NCBI RefSeq assembly: GCF_905221025.1
Contig: NZ_CAJNBL010000027.1
Location: 1 to 45,845, forward strand
Reading direction: 5' to 3'
Source: Candidatus Nitrotoga fabula
GTDB taxonomy: Bacteria > Pseudomonadota > Gammaproteobacteria > Burkholderiales > Gallionellaceae
DNA: 45,845 nt
This document shows positions 17,385 through 25,039 of the stretch, in pieces. The position numbers and the translations under genes were made by a program. The notes below the pieces were generated by a model. The model saw only the letters and a list, made by a program, of their open reading frames with translations. It was not told the DNA's origin and did no database searches. How positions within the stretch are numbered: position 1 is the first letter of the stretch; every line of letters starts with the position of its first letter.

Positions 17385-17475
17385 AAGTTACCCCGTTTAA
17401 CCGGACGGTTTAATAATCGTCTGCAGAGTATCAAATCTGCTGTCTGACGCAAAGATTTTTTCTGTTCTTCCAAGC
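17385..17475 (-). repeat. inverted copy of the 2449-2533 repeat segment
   Basis: Read on the minus strand it has CTTGGAAGAACAG, AATCTTTGCGTCAGACAGCA and, at its end, GGTTAAACGGGGTAAC, matching 2449-2533 with scattered differences. It fills most of the gap between the HD gene and the prophage. The rest of the 17382-17642 gap holds an unassigned 51-codon open frame (17515-17670) overlapping the end of the integrase antisense; no support for expression was seen. Confidence 0.55.
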
Positions 17476-17617
17476 GTTTTTTTACAATTATCTGGCGTAT
17501 GCCAAAACGGACAAATGATTCAAAATGCGGACTCTGCTCTTATTGATGGACATTTGATCGGAGAGTTTACGCAAGTTCGGTTCCGTATTCCACCACCATT
17601 ATTATTGGGGACTTTTG

Positions 17618-17642
17618 AAAATGCTGAACAAATGCTGAACAA
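17618..17642 (+). repeat. tandem ATGCTGAACA pair beside int (candidate integrase arm sites, left)
   Basis: Two direct ATGCTGAACA units 11 bp apart, ending where the integrase stop codon begins. The same arrangement, with one extra A, occurs at 38427-38451. Paired short direct repeats on both flanks of an att core are what integrase arm-type binding sites look like; binding is inferred. Confidence 0.5.
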
Positions 17643-18779
17643 TCAGCCGAAAGTCCTCACTGCTTTTTGACCGGCATCCGGTGCTGCTTCTGGCATCCAG
17701 CGGCCATAATTCCTACGAATCATTCCAACGTCACTGTGCCCCATTTGCTGGGCAACCCACATTTCCGGCTCTCCGGATGACACCATCATGGATGCGTAAG
17801 TATGGCGCGTCATATAGGCCCGTCTGACGCGCACGCCTGCCTTTTTCATTGCAGCCTGCATCATTACCCGCACTTGCTTGTCCCCGGTGTAGCGTTTTAG
17901 CGTGAGTGGATTTTGGAATACTTCACGTCCTTGCAGGAATGTGTGCTGTTTTTGATCTTTTAATGCGGCAAGCGCGGGCGGTAACAGCTTGACCACCCTA
18001 ACTCCTGATCGAGTTTTCGGCGCTTCTGGATTGTCTGCGTTCTGGGTAAGCGCTTTGCTGACTGAGCAGGTTGCGGCTTTCATGTCTATGTCTGACCAAT
18101 CCAGCGCGATATATTCAGAAGTGCGAAGGCCAGTCCAGAGCGCGAATTGCACCAGATTTCTGGCTTGACCTGTTAAAGCCGCCAGTAGAAGAACCTGTTC
18201 CTCTTTGGTGAACGGATCCACATCATCAGACGTTTTTATCAGTTCCTTGCGTCGGTATGAGAACCCATGCAGCTCATTGGTTAATACCATGCCATCCTCA
18301 AGTGCACTCTGCAGGCCATGACGGAACACGGACAGAATGTTTGCAATCCGCTTGTTACTGGATTCAATATCTGCGCACCACTGGCGGAGGATTAATTTGT
18401 TGATTTCAGAAAGATCAAGATTGCCGAATGTTGGCAGTATCTGTCCGCGCACGATCCGTTCATAGTCTGTCCAGGTACTGCTTTTAAGGTGTGCCTTTTG
18501 CCTGGCAATCCATTGTTCAAAATAATGGCCAACATTGGTTTTTATTTGTGGTGGGCAAAATTTTTCAACCCTTGGACTATCCGGGAAACTGACCGAATAG
18601 TCGAATGTTCCGTTTTCAATCGCCAGAACTACCGCGGCGCGGAATCGTTCGACTCGTGTCAGATTGGTGGGCGTGGGCTTAAGCTTGATGCGTTCGCGGC
18701 ACAGCTGCCCCTTGTACCGGAAGTTGATCTCAATGCTGCTTTCTGATGCGGCGCGGACGCCTTTCCACTCTCTACCCAT
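17643..18779 (-). CDS. int: phage tyrosine recombinase (integrase)
   Basis: A 378-aa protein reading leftward to the prophage edge. The N-terminus (IEINFRYKGQLCRERIKL, residues 14-31) is the DUF3596/Min27-type arm-binding domain. A SAM-like core-binding domain follows (HYFEQWIARQKAHLKSSTW onward). The catalytic domain shows Arg in ALWTGLRTSEYIALDW, His/Arg in MTRHTYASMM, His in QQMGHSDVGMI and the Tyr nucleophile in RRNYGRW. All expected catalytic residues are present, so the enzyme may be active. The start lies within the 3' part of the overlapping xis gene, the usual way int and xis are coupled. Confidence 0.92.
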   Translation of the reverse strand: MGREWKGVRAASESSIEINFRYKGQLCRERIKLKPTPTNLTRVERFRAAVVLAIENGTFDYSVSFPDSPRVEKFCPPQIKTNVGHYFEQWIARQKAHLKSSTWTDYERIVRGQILPTFGNLDLSEINKLILRQWCADIESSNKRIANILSVFRHGLQSALEDGMVLTNELHGFSYRRKELIKTSDDVDPFTKEEQVLLLAALTGQARNLVQFALWTGLRTSEYIALDWSDIDMKAATCSVSKALTQNADNPEAPKTRSGVRVVKLLPPALAALKDQKQHTFLQGREVFQNPLTLKRYTGDKQVRVMMQAAMKKAGVRVRRAYMTRHTYASMMVSSGEPEMWVAQQMGHSDVGMIRRNYGRWMPEAAPDAGQKAVRTFG

Positions 18780-18937
18780 TCGTTATACCCCTCGACGTTG
18801 ATTAATACGCGACCGTCTGGTGCACGGAAAAACACCTGGTCTTCCGGCCAGACACCTTCTGCGATTTTGCTCCTAATCGCATGTTCTGTGTATCCGGATT
18901 CACGAGCGAACTGTAAGATAGTTTTATATTTGACCAT
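18659..18937 (-). CDS. xis: excisionase-like protein overlapping int
   Basis: A 92-aa protein with AAGGAG 9 nt before its ATG. The first 60 residues (ARESGYTEHAIRSKIAEGVW, then APDGRVLINVEGYNEWVE) match the small winged-helix excisionases that bend DNA at attP and direct excision. The tail of about 35 residues is Ser/Pro/Arg-rich and runs through the first 121 bp of int in another frame, so it is probably constrained by int rather than by function. Confidence 0.8.
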   Translation of the reverse strand: MVKYKTILQFARESGYTEHAIRSKIAEGVWPEDQVFFRAPDGRVLINVEGYNEWVESGKASAPHQKAALRSTSGTRGSCAANASSLSPRPPI

Positions 18938-18972
18938 GGATGGTTACTCCTTTTTGTATCATGGCTTCCCTT

Positions 18973-19350
18973 TTAAACTATCCACGCAAACGGAATTGGC
19001 TGGCGTGGTATTCGGTAATAACGGACTGGTAATCCAAATTGTGAATTTTCTAGTGGTATCCATCCGGCATCGTTGTCATAAAACTCAAATTTCAGGCCGT
19101 CACGTTGCGCTTCGGCACAAAATTTCTTTTGCTTCACTGGCTGCTCTGGTATGAAGAAAATCCCGTCCGTGACTGCGTTCTTTTTGTATATCTCAAGTCC
19201 AAATATTGAGATATAGTCGCTTGAGTCAGCTGCAGTTGTTGGTCCGTGAGTGCATTTGCAGATCAGGTGAAATGTTGCCTGGCTTATCCCTAACAATTCA
19301 GCGGCTTTTTTGAGGCTGACGAGATGGGTTTTCTGATGCTGTTCGGTCAT
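18973..19350 (-). CDS. phage early protein with N-terminal HTH-like segment
   Basis: A 125-aa protein upstream of xis on the same strand. Residues 11-34 (VSLKKAAELLGISQATFHLI) look like a MerR/excisionase-type helix-turn-helix. The remainder, with IPEQPVKQKKFCAEAQRDG and VRYYRIPRQPIPFAW, is not recognised. Its place between xis and the early block suggests a small DNA-binding regulator of the integration module. Confidence in the gene is fair; the function is inferred from the first 35 residues only. Confidence 0.55.
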   Translation of the reverse strand: MTEQHQKTHLVSLKKAAELLGISQATFHLICKCTHGPTTAADSSDYISIFGLEIYKKNAVTDGIFFIPEQPVKQKKFCAEAQRDGLKFEFYDNDAGWIPLENSQFGLPVRYYRIPRQPIPFAWIV

Positions 19351-19365
19351 GATTTCTACTTTCTA

Positions 19366-19524
19366 TTAATACATTTGTTCTTGTATTTCTGATACATATC
19401 TCTCAAGTTTTTCTTGTCCCATCTTGAGCTTTTCGACATCCCTTGTCATTTCTAATACAAAAAATAATGAAGAAACACTACATGCTATTGAAATGATAAG
19501 AACTATTATCACGATGACTAACAT
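19366..19524 (-). CDS. 52-aa single-pass membrane peptide
   Basis: Reads MLVIVIIVLIISIACSVSSL, then FFVLEMTRDVEKLKMGQEKL and ERYVSEIQEQMY. The first 24 residues form one hydrophobic membrane segment and the rest is a charged amphipathic helix facing one side of the membrane. AAAGGA lies about 8 nt before the ATG. It starts 16 bp after the stop of the 265-aa early gene, so the two are probably one transcript. Shape resembles small phage membrane proteins such as superinfection-exclusion or Rex/Cor-like peptides, but no family is claimed. Confidence 0.6.
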   Translation of the reverse strand: MLVIVIIVLIISIACSVSSLFFVLEMTRDVEKLKMGQEKLERYVSEIQEQMY

Positions 19525-19539
19525 CTTTAATCCTTTCGA

Positions 19540-20337
19540 TTACCTCCCCAAATTACCCATAACTGCATCCAGCGCACCGAGCCATGCTGGTGGTGGCTTG
19601 AACCAAGGGCTTGGACTTTCTTTCTTTGGCTTTACTTTTACCTTTCCGGTTTTCAATGGCATTTCAGCCTGCTCTATGATTTTTATTTTTCGCTTCAGTC
19701 CAGGATATGAAACCGGGAAGCCATTGGATTGCTCAAGATCACACAGCATTTCCTTGATAAACGCCAGGTCTGTTACATAGTAGAGATGTCGACCCCCGTA
19801 GATCACACTTCTTTTAATTGCACAAAAATCCAGAAGTACCTTAAATATTCTTGAAACACCTCTATAACCACCGTCTTGTTTTTTATATGTGCTAAATCTT
19901 TTAAGTTCGACTGCACGAATTGGTAAATTCTGAATATGCAGATTAACTATGTGCCGAAGAACATTAATGCGGAATGTCTTTTCGCTTGGGCATGGGTACA
20001 AAATATCCAGCAATAGATCTTGGTTTGATTCTTTTTCTTCTCCAAAAAATCCGTTAAACATCAAATCATTCTGTAACTCTTTTTTTAAGGCAGATTCATT
20101 AACAACTTCATATCTTCCTTGGTATATTCGTTTTATTAATCCGCGCTCAATTAAGTCAGATGCAACCCTACATAACTGGTTTGATTTATACCTATGCTTT
20201 TCTTTGGCGGTGGAAAATGTCTTCATGTCCACAGCGAGAATTGACTTGCCATCTGCATGGCAATTAAGCATGTACGAAATTATGTTTATACGAAAAACAT
20301 CATGCGATTTATTTTCGTTTTTGATGTATTTGTACAT
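19540..20337 (-). CDS. phage early protein with two copies of a winged-helix-like repeat
   Basis: A 265-aa protein opposing the terminase fragment. Two segments are alike: FRINIISYMLNCHADGKS...AVDMKTFST (residues about 15-44) and FRINVLRHIVNLHIQNLP...AVELKRFST (about 123-150). Each is followed by a second helical part and a short beta-hairpin (GRYEVV / GRHLYYVT). The layout suggests two fused winged-helix domains, hence DNA binding. The C-terminus is basic and proline-rich (KVKVKPKKESPSPWFKPPP). It could be a replication-initiator relative or a regulator; I do not recognise it. Its 5' side borders the deletion that truncated the terminase. Confidence 0.65.
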   Translation of the reverse strand: MYKYIKNENKSHDVFRINIISYMLNCHADGKSILAVDMKTFSTAKEKHRYKSNQLCRVASDLIERGLIKRIYQGRYEVVNESALKKELQNDLMFNGFFGEEKESNQDLLLDILYPCPSEKTFRINVLRHIVNLHIQNLPIRAVELKRFSTYKKQDGGYRGVSRIFKVLLDFCAIKRSVIYGGRHLYYVTDLAFIKEMLCDLEQSNGFPVSYPGLKRKIKIIEQAEMPLKTGKVKVKPKKESPSPWFKPPPAWLGALDAVMGNLGR

Positions 20338-20369
20338 TTTTAAATCCGCTTATCAAAATAAGTTGCTTA

Positions 20370-21389
20370 TTGACGTGCATCGCATTCCGGATCCCGCAGC
20401 ATCCGGGCAGGCCGGTGCGTGGTTACCAGCTGTCTGGTCTGTATTCGCCGCTTGGATTAGGGTTCAGCTGGCCAGAGCTTTGGAAAAAATGGAAGGAAGC
20501 GCATGACGATACCGCCAACCTGAAGCGGTTTATTAACACCACGCTGGGCGAATGCTGGGAGGAAATTGGCGACAGCATAGAAGACATTGCCCTGATTTCC
20601 CGCCTGGAAAATTACCCGGAAAACCTGCCAATTGCATTAATCACGGCTGGCGTGGACGTGCAGAAAGACCGCCTGGAAGTGACGCTGGTTGGCTGGGGAA
20701 TGGGTGAGGAAGCCTGGGTGCTGGATCATGTGATCCTGCAGGGTGACACCGCGCAGCCGGAAGTGTGGGCGGAGTTGGGGGAGACCTTGGCCAGTGCCAA
20801 TGTGCACACCGCTGCCATTGACAGTGGCTACAACACTGATCACGTCTATGCATTTACTGCGAAGCGCCGTTGGGCGTTTGCAATCAAGGGAGTGAGCGGA
20901 ACCAACCGGCCGCTTATCGAAGACGAAAAAAAGCGCCGTCAACGCCTGCGCAACCGCACCAAGCGTGGAGCCCATGTGGAACCGGTGGGGGTGGATCAGG
21001 GCAAGGCGTTGCTGTATTCGAGGCTAAAACTGACCGAGGTCGGGCCGGGGTATATCCATTTTACGAATGATCCGGCGTTTGATGACGAGTATTTTGCCCA
21101 GCTGGCCGCGGAAAAGCTGGTGACCAAGGTGCGCGGCACGCGACCATTTCAGGAATGGATTCAGATGCGCCCGAGGAACGAGGCGCTGGACTGCATGGTC
21201 TATGCGACCGCTGCCATGCGCCTATCCAAGAAACCGCTGGACGGCTCGCCGGTGAGCTGTCGGGAAGAAAAACCGCAACCAAAGCCGCAGCCACAAGCGC
21301 CACAGCAGCCTGCGGCTGTCATTTATGCTCAAAAAAAGGCGGCTGTTTCCAGAGGCCGCATTTCTCTTTCCGGACTGCGGCGTGGGTGA
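20370..21389 (+). pseudogene. terminase large subunit (GpA type), 5'-truncated: nuclease half only
   Basis: 339 codons are open from TTG 20370, but only the C-terminal half of GpA (about 600-650 aa) is present. Homology starts at about GRPVRGYQLSGLYSPLG and continues with the RNase H-like nuclease: AGVDVQKDRLEVTLVGWG (first Asp), AAIDSGYNTDHVY (second Asp) and NEALDCMVYATAAMRL (third Asp). The N-terminal ATPase with Walker A and B is missing, replaced by early-region DNA within the previous 30 bp. Without the motor it cannot package DNA. The C-terminal proline/glutamine-rich tail is ordinary for the family. Confidence 0.88.
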
Positions 21390-21396
21390 TTCCGGC

Positions 21397-21693
21397 ATGG
21401 ATAACCGGGAACCGGATATCGTGACAGTTATCCTGCAGCGGGTGGCAGAGGTCATGCCTGGCATGAGTGATGATCTGGTTCACCAGGTGGAAGATGAAGT
21501 GCGAAGGGAGTACGGAGGGCAGAGGTGGTTTGTGCCGAAGCGCAGAAAGCACCTGACCCACGAGCAGCGTAACAATGTGTTTAAAGATGGCCTCAGCAAC
21601 ATGCCGACCAAGGAAATTGTGCAAAAACACAAAATCAGCCAGGCAACGCTGTACCGCTTGATGAAAACCGGGGGCCGGTTTAGCAACCCATGA
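21397..21693 (+). CDS. Mor-family transcription activator-like protein
   Basis: A 98-aa protein. ATG 21397 is chosen because the longer in-frame start overlaps the terminase and adds residues unlike the family. The order VEDEVRREYGGQRWFVPKR, then EQRNNVFKDGLSNMPTKEIV and KHKISQATLYRLMK is that of Mu Mor/C-type activators: the REYGG.R.Y.PK dimerisation strand followed by a C-terminal helix-turn-helix. In Mu these switch on middle or late genes. Here it sits just after the terminase and 58 bp before a terminator, so a late-gene control role is plausible. Confidence 0.75.
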   Translation: MDNREPDIVTVILQRVAEVMPGMSDDLVHQVEDEVRREYGGQRWFVPKRRKHLTHEQRNNVFKDGLSNMPTKEIVQKHKISQATLYRLMKTGGRFSNP

Positions 21694-21750
21694 GTTTGAC
21701 AGGAAGCCCGGATTCGCCCAGGGTGTAGAGCTGGTGGGATAGGGAAGTAT

Positions 21751-21789
21751 AACCGCGAGCGGAAAATAAATTCCGTTCGCGGTTTTTTT
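21751..21789 (+). terminator. Rho-independent terminator after the Mor-like gene
   Basis: AACCGCGAGCGGAA, a 6-nt AATAAA loop, TTCCGTTCGCGGTT with one G-T pair, then a run of seven T in all. A strong intrinsic terminator. It isolates the following two cargo genes from terminase transcription. Confidence 0.85.
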
Positions 21790-21904
21790 GTGTGTATAAA
21801 TTTATGAACAATGTTACACACGGGGTATAAGAGTGGGCTTATAATTTGCCTTGCAAAAAAATGTAAAGTTAACTGATGTTGCAGTATACAAACCGTACAT
21901 ATTC

Positions 21905-22648
21905 ATGAGCTCCCCGACGCCGCGTAAAAAAATTAATGAGATTATTCAATCGATTAATGAAATGATCGTTAATGGAAGAAATCATGAGCGAATCGAAGAG
22001 ATCATTATTGAAGCTAATAAAATGAAGGCGTATGGGCAATATACAGATGCATGCATTGTTCTAGGAGTGGTTGCTGCGCTTCGTTCAGATTTCAATGAAG
22101 TTGATCGACTTTTTAAAGCAGCCTTTGCGCATAGCGGAAGAACTGTGGATACTTTGCTCAAGTATGCAGTCGTACTCAGTAATCTGCATCGTCATATAGA
22201 TGCTGTAAAAATAATTGATGAACTAATGGAGCTTGTTCCGGATGATTTATTTGTAGTAAATAATGCATTTTTATATCATTTCACTGCTTTTGATGTTGAT
22301 GGCGCCCGTAAATTAATGTCACATATGAAATTGCTCTCTCAGCCAATTGATGAAGCCATGTGGGAAGAAAGATTGATTTGGCTTGAAGAAATTATGAAAG
22401 AGCATAAAGTAGTATGGAAAGATGTAGCTTCCCGTATTGAACTTGCTTCTCGCGCCCTGCGCCAATCTGGAATGGTTCCGCGCAGCGCTGATCGATTCGA
22501 ATGGGATGGGATCATGATTTATAAATTTTTTATTCAGGGGGATGTTGATTCCATATGCCTTGCAGAATCAGCAATGATTGATGCCATAGCCAATCAGCCA
22601 TACTCTCCTGTTGATGACTTTCTGTATTTTTCTTGCGAATCTGTATGA
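21905..22648 (+). CDS. helical-repeat (TPR-like) protein paired with a HEPN protein
   Basis: 247 aa from ATG 21905; a TTG at 21851 would add 18 residues. The sequence is almost all helical, with repeating A/L/Y spacing: ACIVLGVVAALRSDFNEVDR, then LFKAAFAHSGRTVDTLLKYA, then VVLSNLHRHIDAVKIIDEL and MELVPDDLFVVNNAFLYH. This resembles two or three degenerate TPR units, so a protein-binding scaffold. The stop overlaps the next start (ATGA), so the two are coupled. The pair is visibly richer in A+T than the phage structural genes around it and is bounded by terminators, the mark of a moron. It could be the antitoxin or sensor for the HEPN partner; this is inferred. Confidence 0.7.
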   Translation: MSSPTPRKKINEIIQSINEMIVNGRNHERIEEIIIEANKMKAYGQYTDACIVLGVVAALRSDFNEVDRLFKAAFAHSGRTVDTLLKYAVVLSNLHRHIDAVKIIDELMELVPDDLFVVNNAFLYHFTAFDVDGARKLMSHMKLLSQPIDEAMWEERLIWLEEIMKEHKVVWKDVASRIELASRALRQSGMVPRSADRFEWDGIMIYKFFIQGDVDSICLAESAMIDAIANQPYSPVDDFLYFSCESV

Positions 22649-23073
22649 GTGTCACACCAGACGATCTTTTAAAACATGCATTAGAATTGGCAAGTCATCA
22701 TTCTGATGAGATTACGCAAAGAAATGTAATTTCCAGAGCGTACTATGCCGCTTATCATCGTGCCTGTGAATTTATAAAACCAGAACGGCAGATGTTGGGT
22801 GATGCCGGCATGCACAAACAGTATATAACTCAATTAAACCAAGGCAAATCTTGCTCAATAGAACGCAAGATCGGAGGAAAAATAAAAACAATGCATGTTC
22901 GGAGAATTACTGCAGATTATCGGATTCGGGAAGATGTTCCAAATAGTAATGTTGCCATACAGATAAGTGCGGCAAAAGAACTTTTTTCAATTATAGATAA
23001 TTATAAACCCGATCCAAGTACTGACATTCCTCCGCCACCGGCGTCTTCAGGTCACTTAAGAAGAATAAAATAA
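22645..23073 (+). CDS. HEPN-domain protein (candidate RNase toxin or effector)
   Basis: 142 aa from ATG 22645, overlapping the upstream stop by 4 bp. Residues 21-45 contain NVISRAYYAAYHRACEFIKP. The R-x6-H spacing (RAYYAAYH) fits the RX4-6H catalytic signature of HEPN ribonucleases, and the surrounding helices (LLKHALELASHH before, a second helix after) fit the HEPN four-helix core. The C-terminus is short, basic and proline-rich. HEPN proteins in small two-gene loci act as toxins or abortive-infection effectors. A non-catalytic HEPN scaffold is possible. An intrinsic terminator follows 16 bp after the stop. Confidence 0.72.
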   Translation: MSVTPDDLLKHALELASHHSDEITQRNVISRAYYAAYHRACEFIKPERQMLGDAGMHKQYITQLNQGKSCSIERKIGGKIKTMHVRRITADYRIREDVPNSNVAIQISAAKELFSIIDNYKPDPSTDIPPPPASSGHLRRIK

Positions 23074-23088
23074 ATTCAGATAACCACA

Positions 23089-23108
23089 CCCGCTTCGGCG
23101 GGTTTTTT
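23089..23108 (+). terminator. Rho-independent terminator closing the TPR/HEPN pair
   Basis: CCCGC, UUCG tetraloop, GCGGG, then six T. A compact, strong terminator 16 bp after the HEPN stop. Confidence 0.85.
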
Positions 23109-23187
23109 ATTTTCTAAAGTCTTCTCATTTTGCCCTATTTGAGAAAAGGTAATTTCCGTACAGTGAGCTCCATAACAGGAGCGTTAC

Positions 23188-23415
23188 ATGGCCGGAATTA
23201 CCCTAGCACAAGCTGAAGCACAGCTGGCCGCCTATCTGGCGGCAGAAACTGCGGTTTTGAAATCGCAGCGCTATGAGCTCGCCGGGCGTATGCTCACTCG
23301 TGCTGACCTGAAAGAAATCCGTTCTGGAATTGAAGTTTGGGATGCTCGGGTCAAGAACCTGAGCCGCCAGGCCTCCGGTCGCAGCCGCAGTCGTACAATA
23401 GTGGCAGGTGGTTAA
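23188..23415 (+). CDS. DUF6148/gpW-like head-tail connector protein
   Basis: 75 aa. The pattern GITLAQAEAQLAAYLAAE, then SQRYELAGRMLTRADL and IRSGIEVWDARVKNLSR is that of the small DUF6148/gpW-like proteins encoded between terminase and portal in lambda-type phages. They close the capsid portal after packaging. The C-terminus is Arg/Ser-rich. The start ATG follows AGGAG (23179-23183), and the stop lies 1 nt before the portal ATG. Confidence 0.8.
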   Translation: MAGITLAQAEAQLAAYLAAETAVLKSQRYELAGRMLTRADLKEIRSGIEVWDARVKNLSRQASGRSRSRTIVAGG

Positions 23416-23416
23416 G

Positions 23417-25039
23417 ATGAGTGATAAGTCACTATCAAGATTACCAGCCCTGACCGCACCCAACCTGCTGGACAGGGCAATCGCCTACGTTTTGCCAGGC
23501 ATGGCAGTGCGGCGCATCCAGTCACGCAATCAGCTGGCCATTTCCGGGTCCTATACAGGCGCTCGCATTGATCGCGCCCAGCTTTCCCGCTGGACCCCGA
23601 TTGCGGGATCCGCGAACGCGGACACGATTCCAGACCTCCCTGTTTTGCGCGCGCGCAGCCGTGACCAGATGCGGAATGCGCCGGTTGCATTGGGCGCATT
23701 GAATTCTACAGTCAGCCATGTTGTCGGCACCGGCCTTACTTACACCCCTGCGATCGACGCAGAATTTCTTGGCCTGGACGATGAACAGGCGGAAGAGTGG
23801 CAGGACGATGTCAAGCGCCGGTTCAAGGCCTGGGCCGAATCCATTGACTGCGATGTCAGCAGGCAGCTGGATTTTTATGGAATTCAGGAGTTGGTATTCC
23901 GGTCGTTTCTGGAATCCGGCGACTGTTTTGTACTGACCCCACGGATATCCAGAACCGGAAAGCCTGCCAGACTTACCCTGCAGGTCATTGAAGCCGACCG
24001 CGTCTGCAATCCCGACCGCGCGATGGACACGGAAACTGTAGTTTGTGGCATCGAAATTAAACCGGATACCGGGGAGGCTATCGCTTACCACATTGCGAAA
24101 CAGCATCCAGGAAGCGGTACCTATGCAGTCAATAGCAAAAATGCTTGGAAACGTGTCGCGGCACGTGGTGATGCGACTGGCCGCCGCAATGTGCTCCCGA
24201 TTTTCAAGCCGCTGCGGCCCGGCCAGCTGCGTGGCGTGCCCTGGATCACCCCTATTCTGGAACCGCTCAAACAGCTGGGCAGATGGGCAGACGCGGAACT
24301 GAACGCGGCCGTGGCTTCCGGCCTGACCGCCACCTTTATCACGATGGATCCGGAAGCGTTCGACACCCTGTATGACGAGGATGCCAAGGGCGTTATTCTC
24401 AATAATGCAATGAGTTGGTCCGGCGAAATGGAATCCGGCAAGGCCGTCAACCTGCTGCCTGGTGAAAAATCCGAATCCCCAACCCCGGGACGCCCCAATC
24501 CTGACTTTGATCCTTTCTGGATTGCCATGGTTCGTCAGATCGGCATGGCTCTGGAAATGCCTTACGAAGTGCTGGTCATGCATTTTCAGAGCAGCTACAG
24601 CGCCTCCCGCGCCGCCCTGCTGATTGCATGGAAATCCTTCCGATCCAAACGCGACCTGTTGGCCAAGATGCTGTGTCAGCCCGTTTTTGAATTATGGCTG
24701 ACGGAAGAAATTGCCGAAGGCCGCATCCATGCACCCGGATTTTTTACAGATGACGTGGTTCGCGCTGCCTGGTGTGCGGCGATCTGGACTGGCGACGGTC
24801 CCGGCTCCATTGATCCGGTCAAGGAAGTGCTTGCAGCCAGGGAGCGGGTGAGTCTCGGTATCAGCACAAAACAGGCTGAAAGCATCCTGCATGATGGTGT
24901 GGACTGGGAGCAGAAGCACGAGCAGCGCGTGAAAGAAATCAATGCGGAAAAACGCGATGGAATTTATGTGCAGCCTGCAGGCAGCCCATCCCAGCCAATG
25001 GAAGATGGAACGCCATTAAAAACCGAAGGGGACGATTAA
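23417..25039 (+). CDS. lambda-family phage portal protein
   Basis: 540 aa from ATG 23417, with AGGTGG 5 nt upstream inside the previous gene. The family pattern is clear: RARSRDQMRNAPVALGALNS near residue 75, VVGTGLTYTP, the wing region, WITPILEPLKQLGRWADAEL and IGMALEMPYEVLVMHFQSSY with SASRAALLIAWKSF. The portal forms the dodecameric ring at the capsid vertex through which DNA passes. Length is normal and no damage is visible. Its stop abuts the start of the protease gene. Confidence 0.92.
   Translation: MSDKSLSRLPALTAPNLLDRAIAYVLPGMAVRRIQSRNQLAISGSYTGARIDRAQLSRWTPIAGSANADTIPDLPVLRARSRDQMRNAPVALGALNSTVSHVVGTGLTYTPAIDAEFLGLDDEQAEEWQDDVKRRFKAWAESIDCDVSRQLDFYGIQELVFRSFLESGDCFVLTPRISRTGKPARLTLQVIEADRVCNPDRAMDTETVVCGIEIKPDTGEAIAYHIAKQHPGSGTYAVNSKNAWKRVAARGDATGRRNVLPIFKPLRPGQLRGVPWITPILEPLKQLGRWADAELNAAVASGLTATFITMDPEAFDTLYDEDAKGVILNNAMSWSGEMESGKAVNLLPGEKSESPTPGRPNPDFDPFWIAMVRQIGMALEMPYEVLVMHFQSSYSASRAALLIAWKSFRSKRDLLAKMLCQPVFELWLTEEIAEGRIHAPGFFTDDVVRAAWCAAIWTGDGPGSIDPVKEVLAARERVSLGISTKQAESILHDGVDWEQKHEQRVKEINAEKRDGIYVQPAGSPSQPMEDGTPLKTEGDD

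Noticed and set aside
17494-17506. TGGCGTATGCCAA shared with 38284-38296
   Set aside because: A 13-bp match is expected by chance several times in a window of this size, and the surroundings are unrelated, so it is not taken as an att site.
17577-17600. GTTCGGTTCC...CCACCACCA as left tRNA end or attL core
   Set aside because: Only about 16 of 24 positions match the right-hand RNA 3' end and no T-stem or acceptor pairing can be formed, so it is not called.
20405-20416. GCAGGCCGGT present at both deletion junctions (also at 31325-31334)
   Set aside because: In each place the bases encode residues normal for the protein on the right side of the junction, so the match needs no recombination explanation; ten bases is too short.
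23522-24583. Long antisense open frame within the portal gene (353 codons)
   Set aside because: It lies entirely opposite a clear portal protein in GC-rich DNA, where antisense frames stay open by composition; no SD and no recognised domain.
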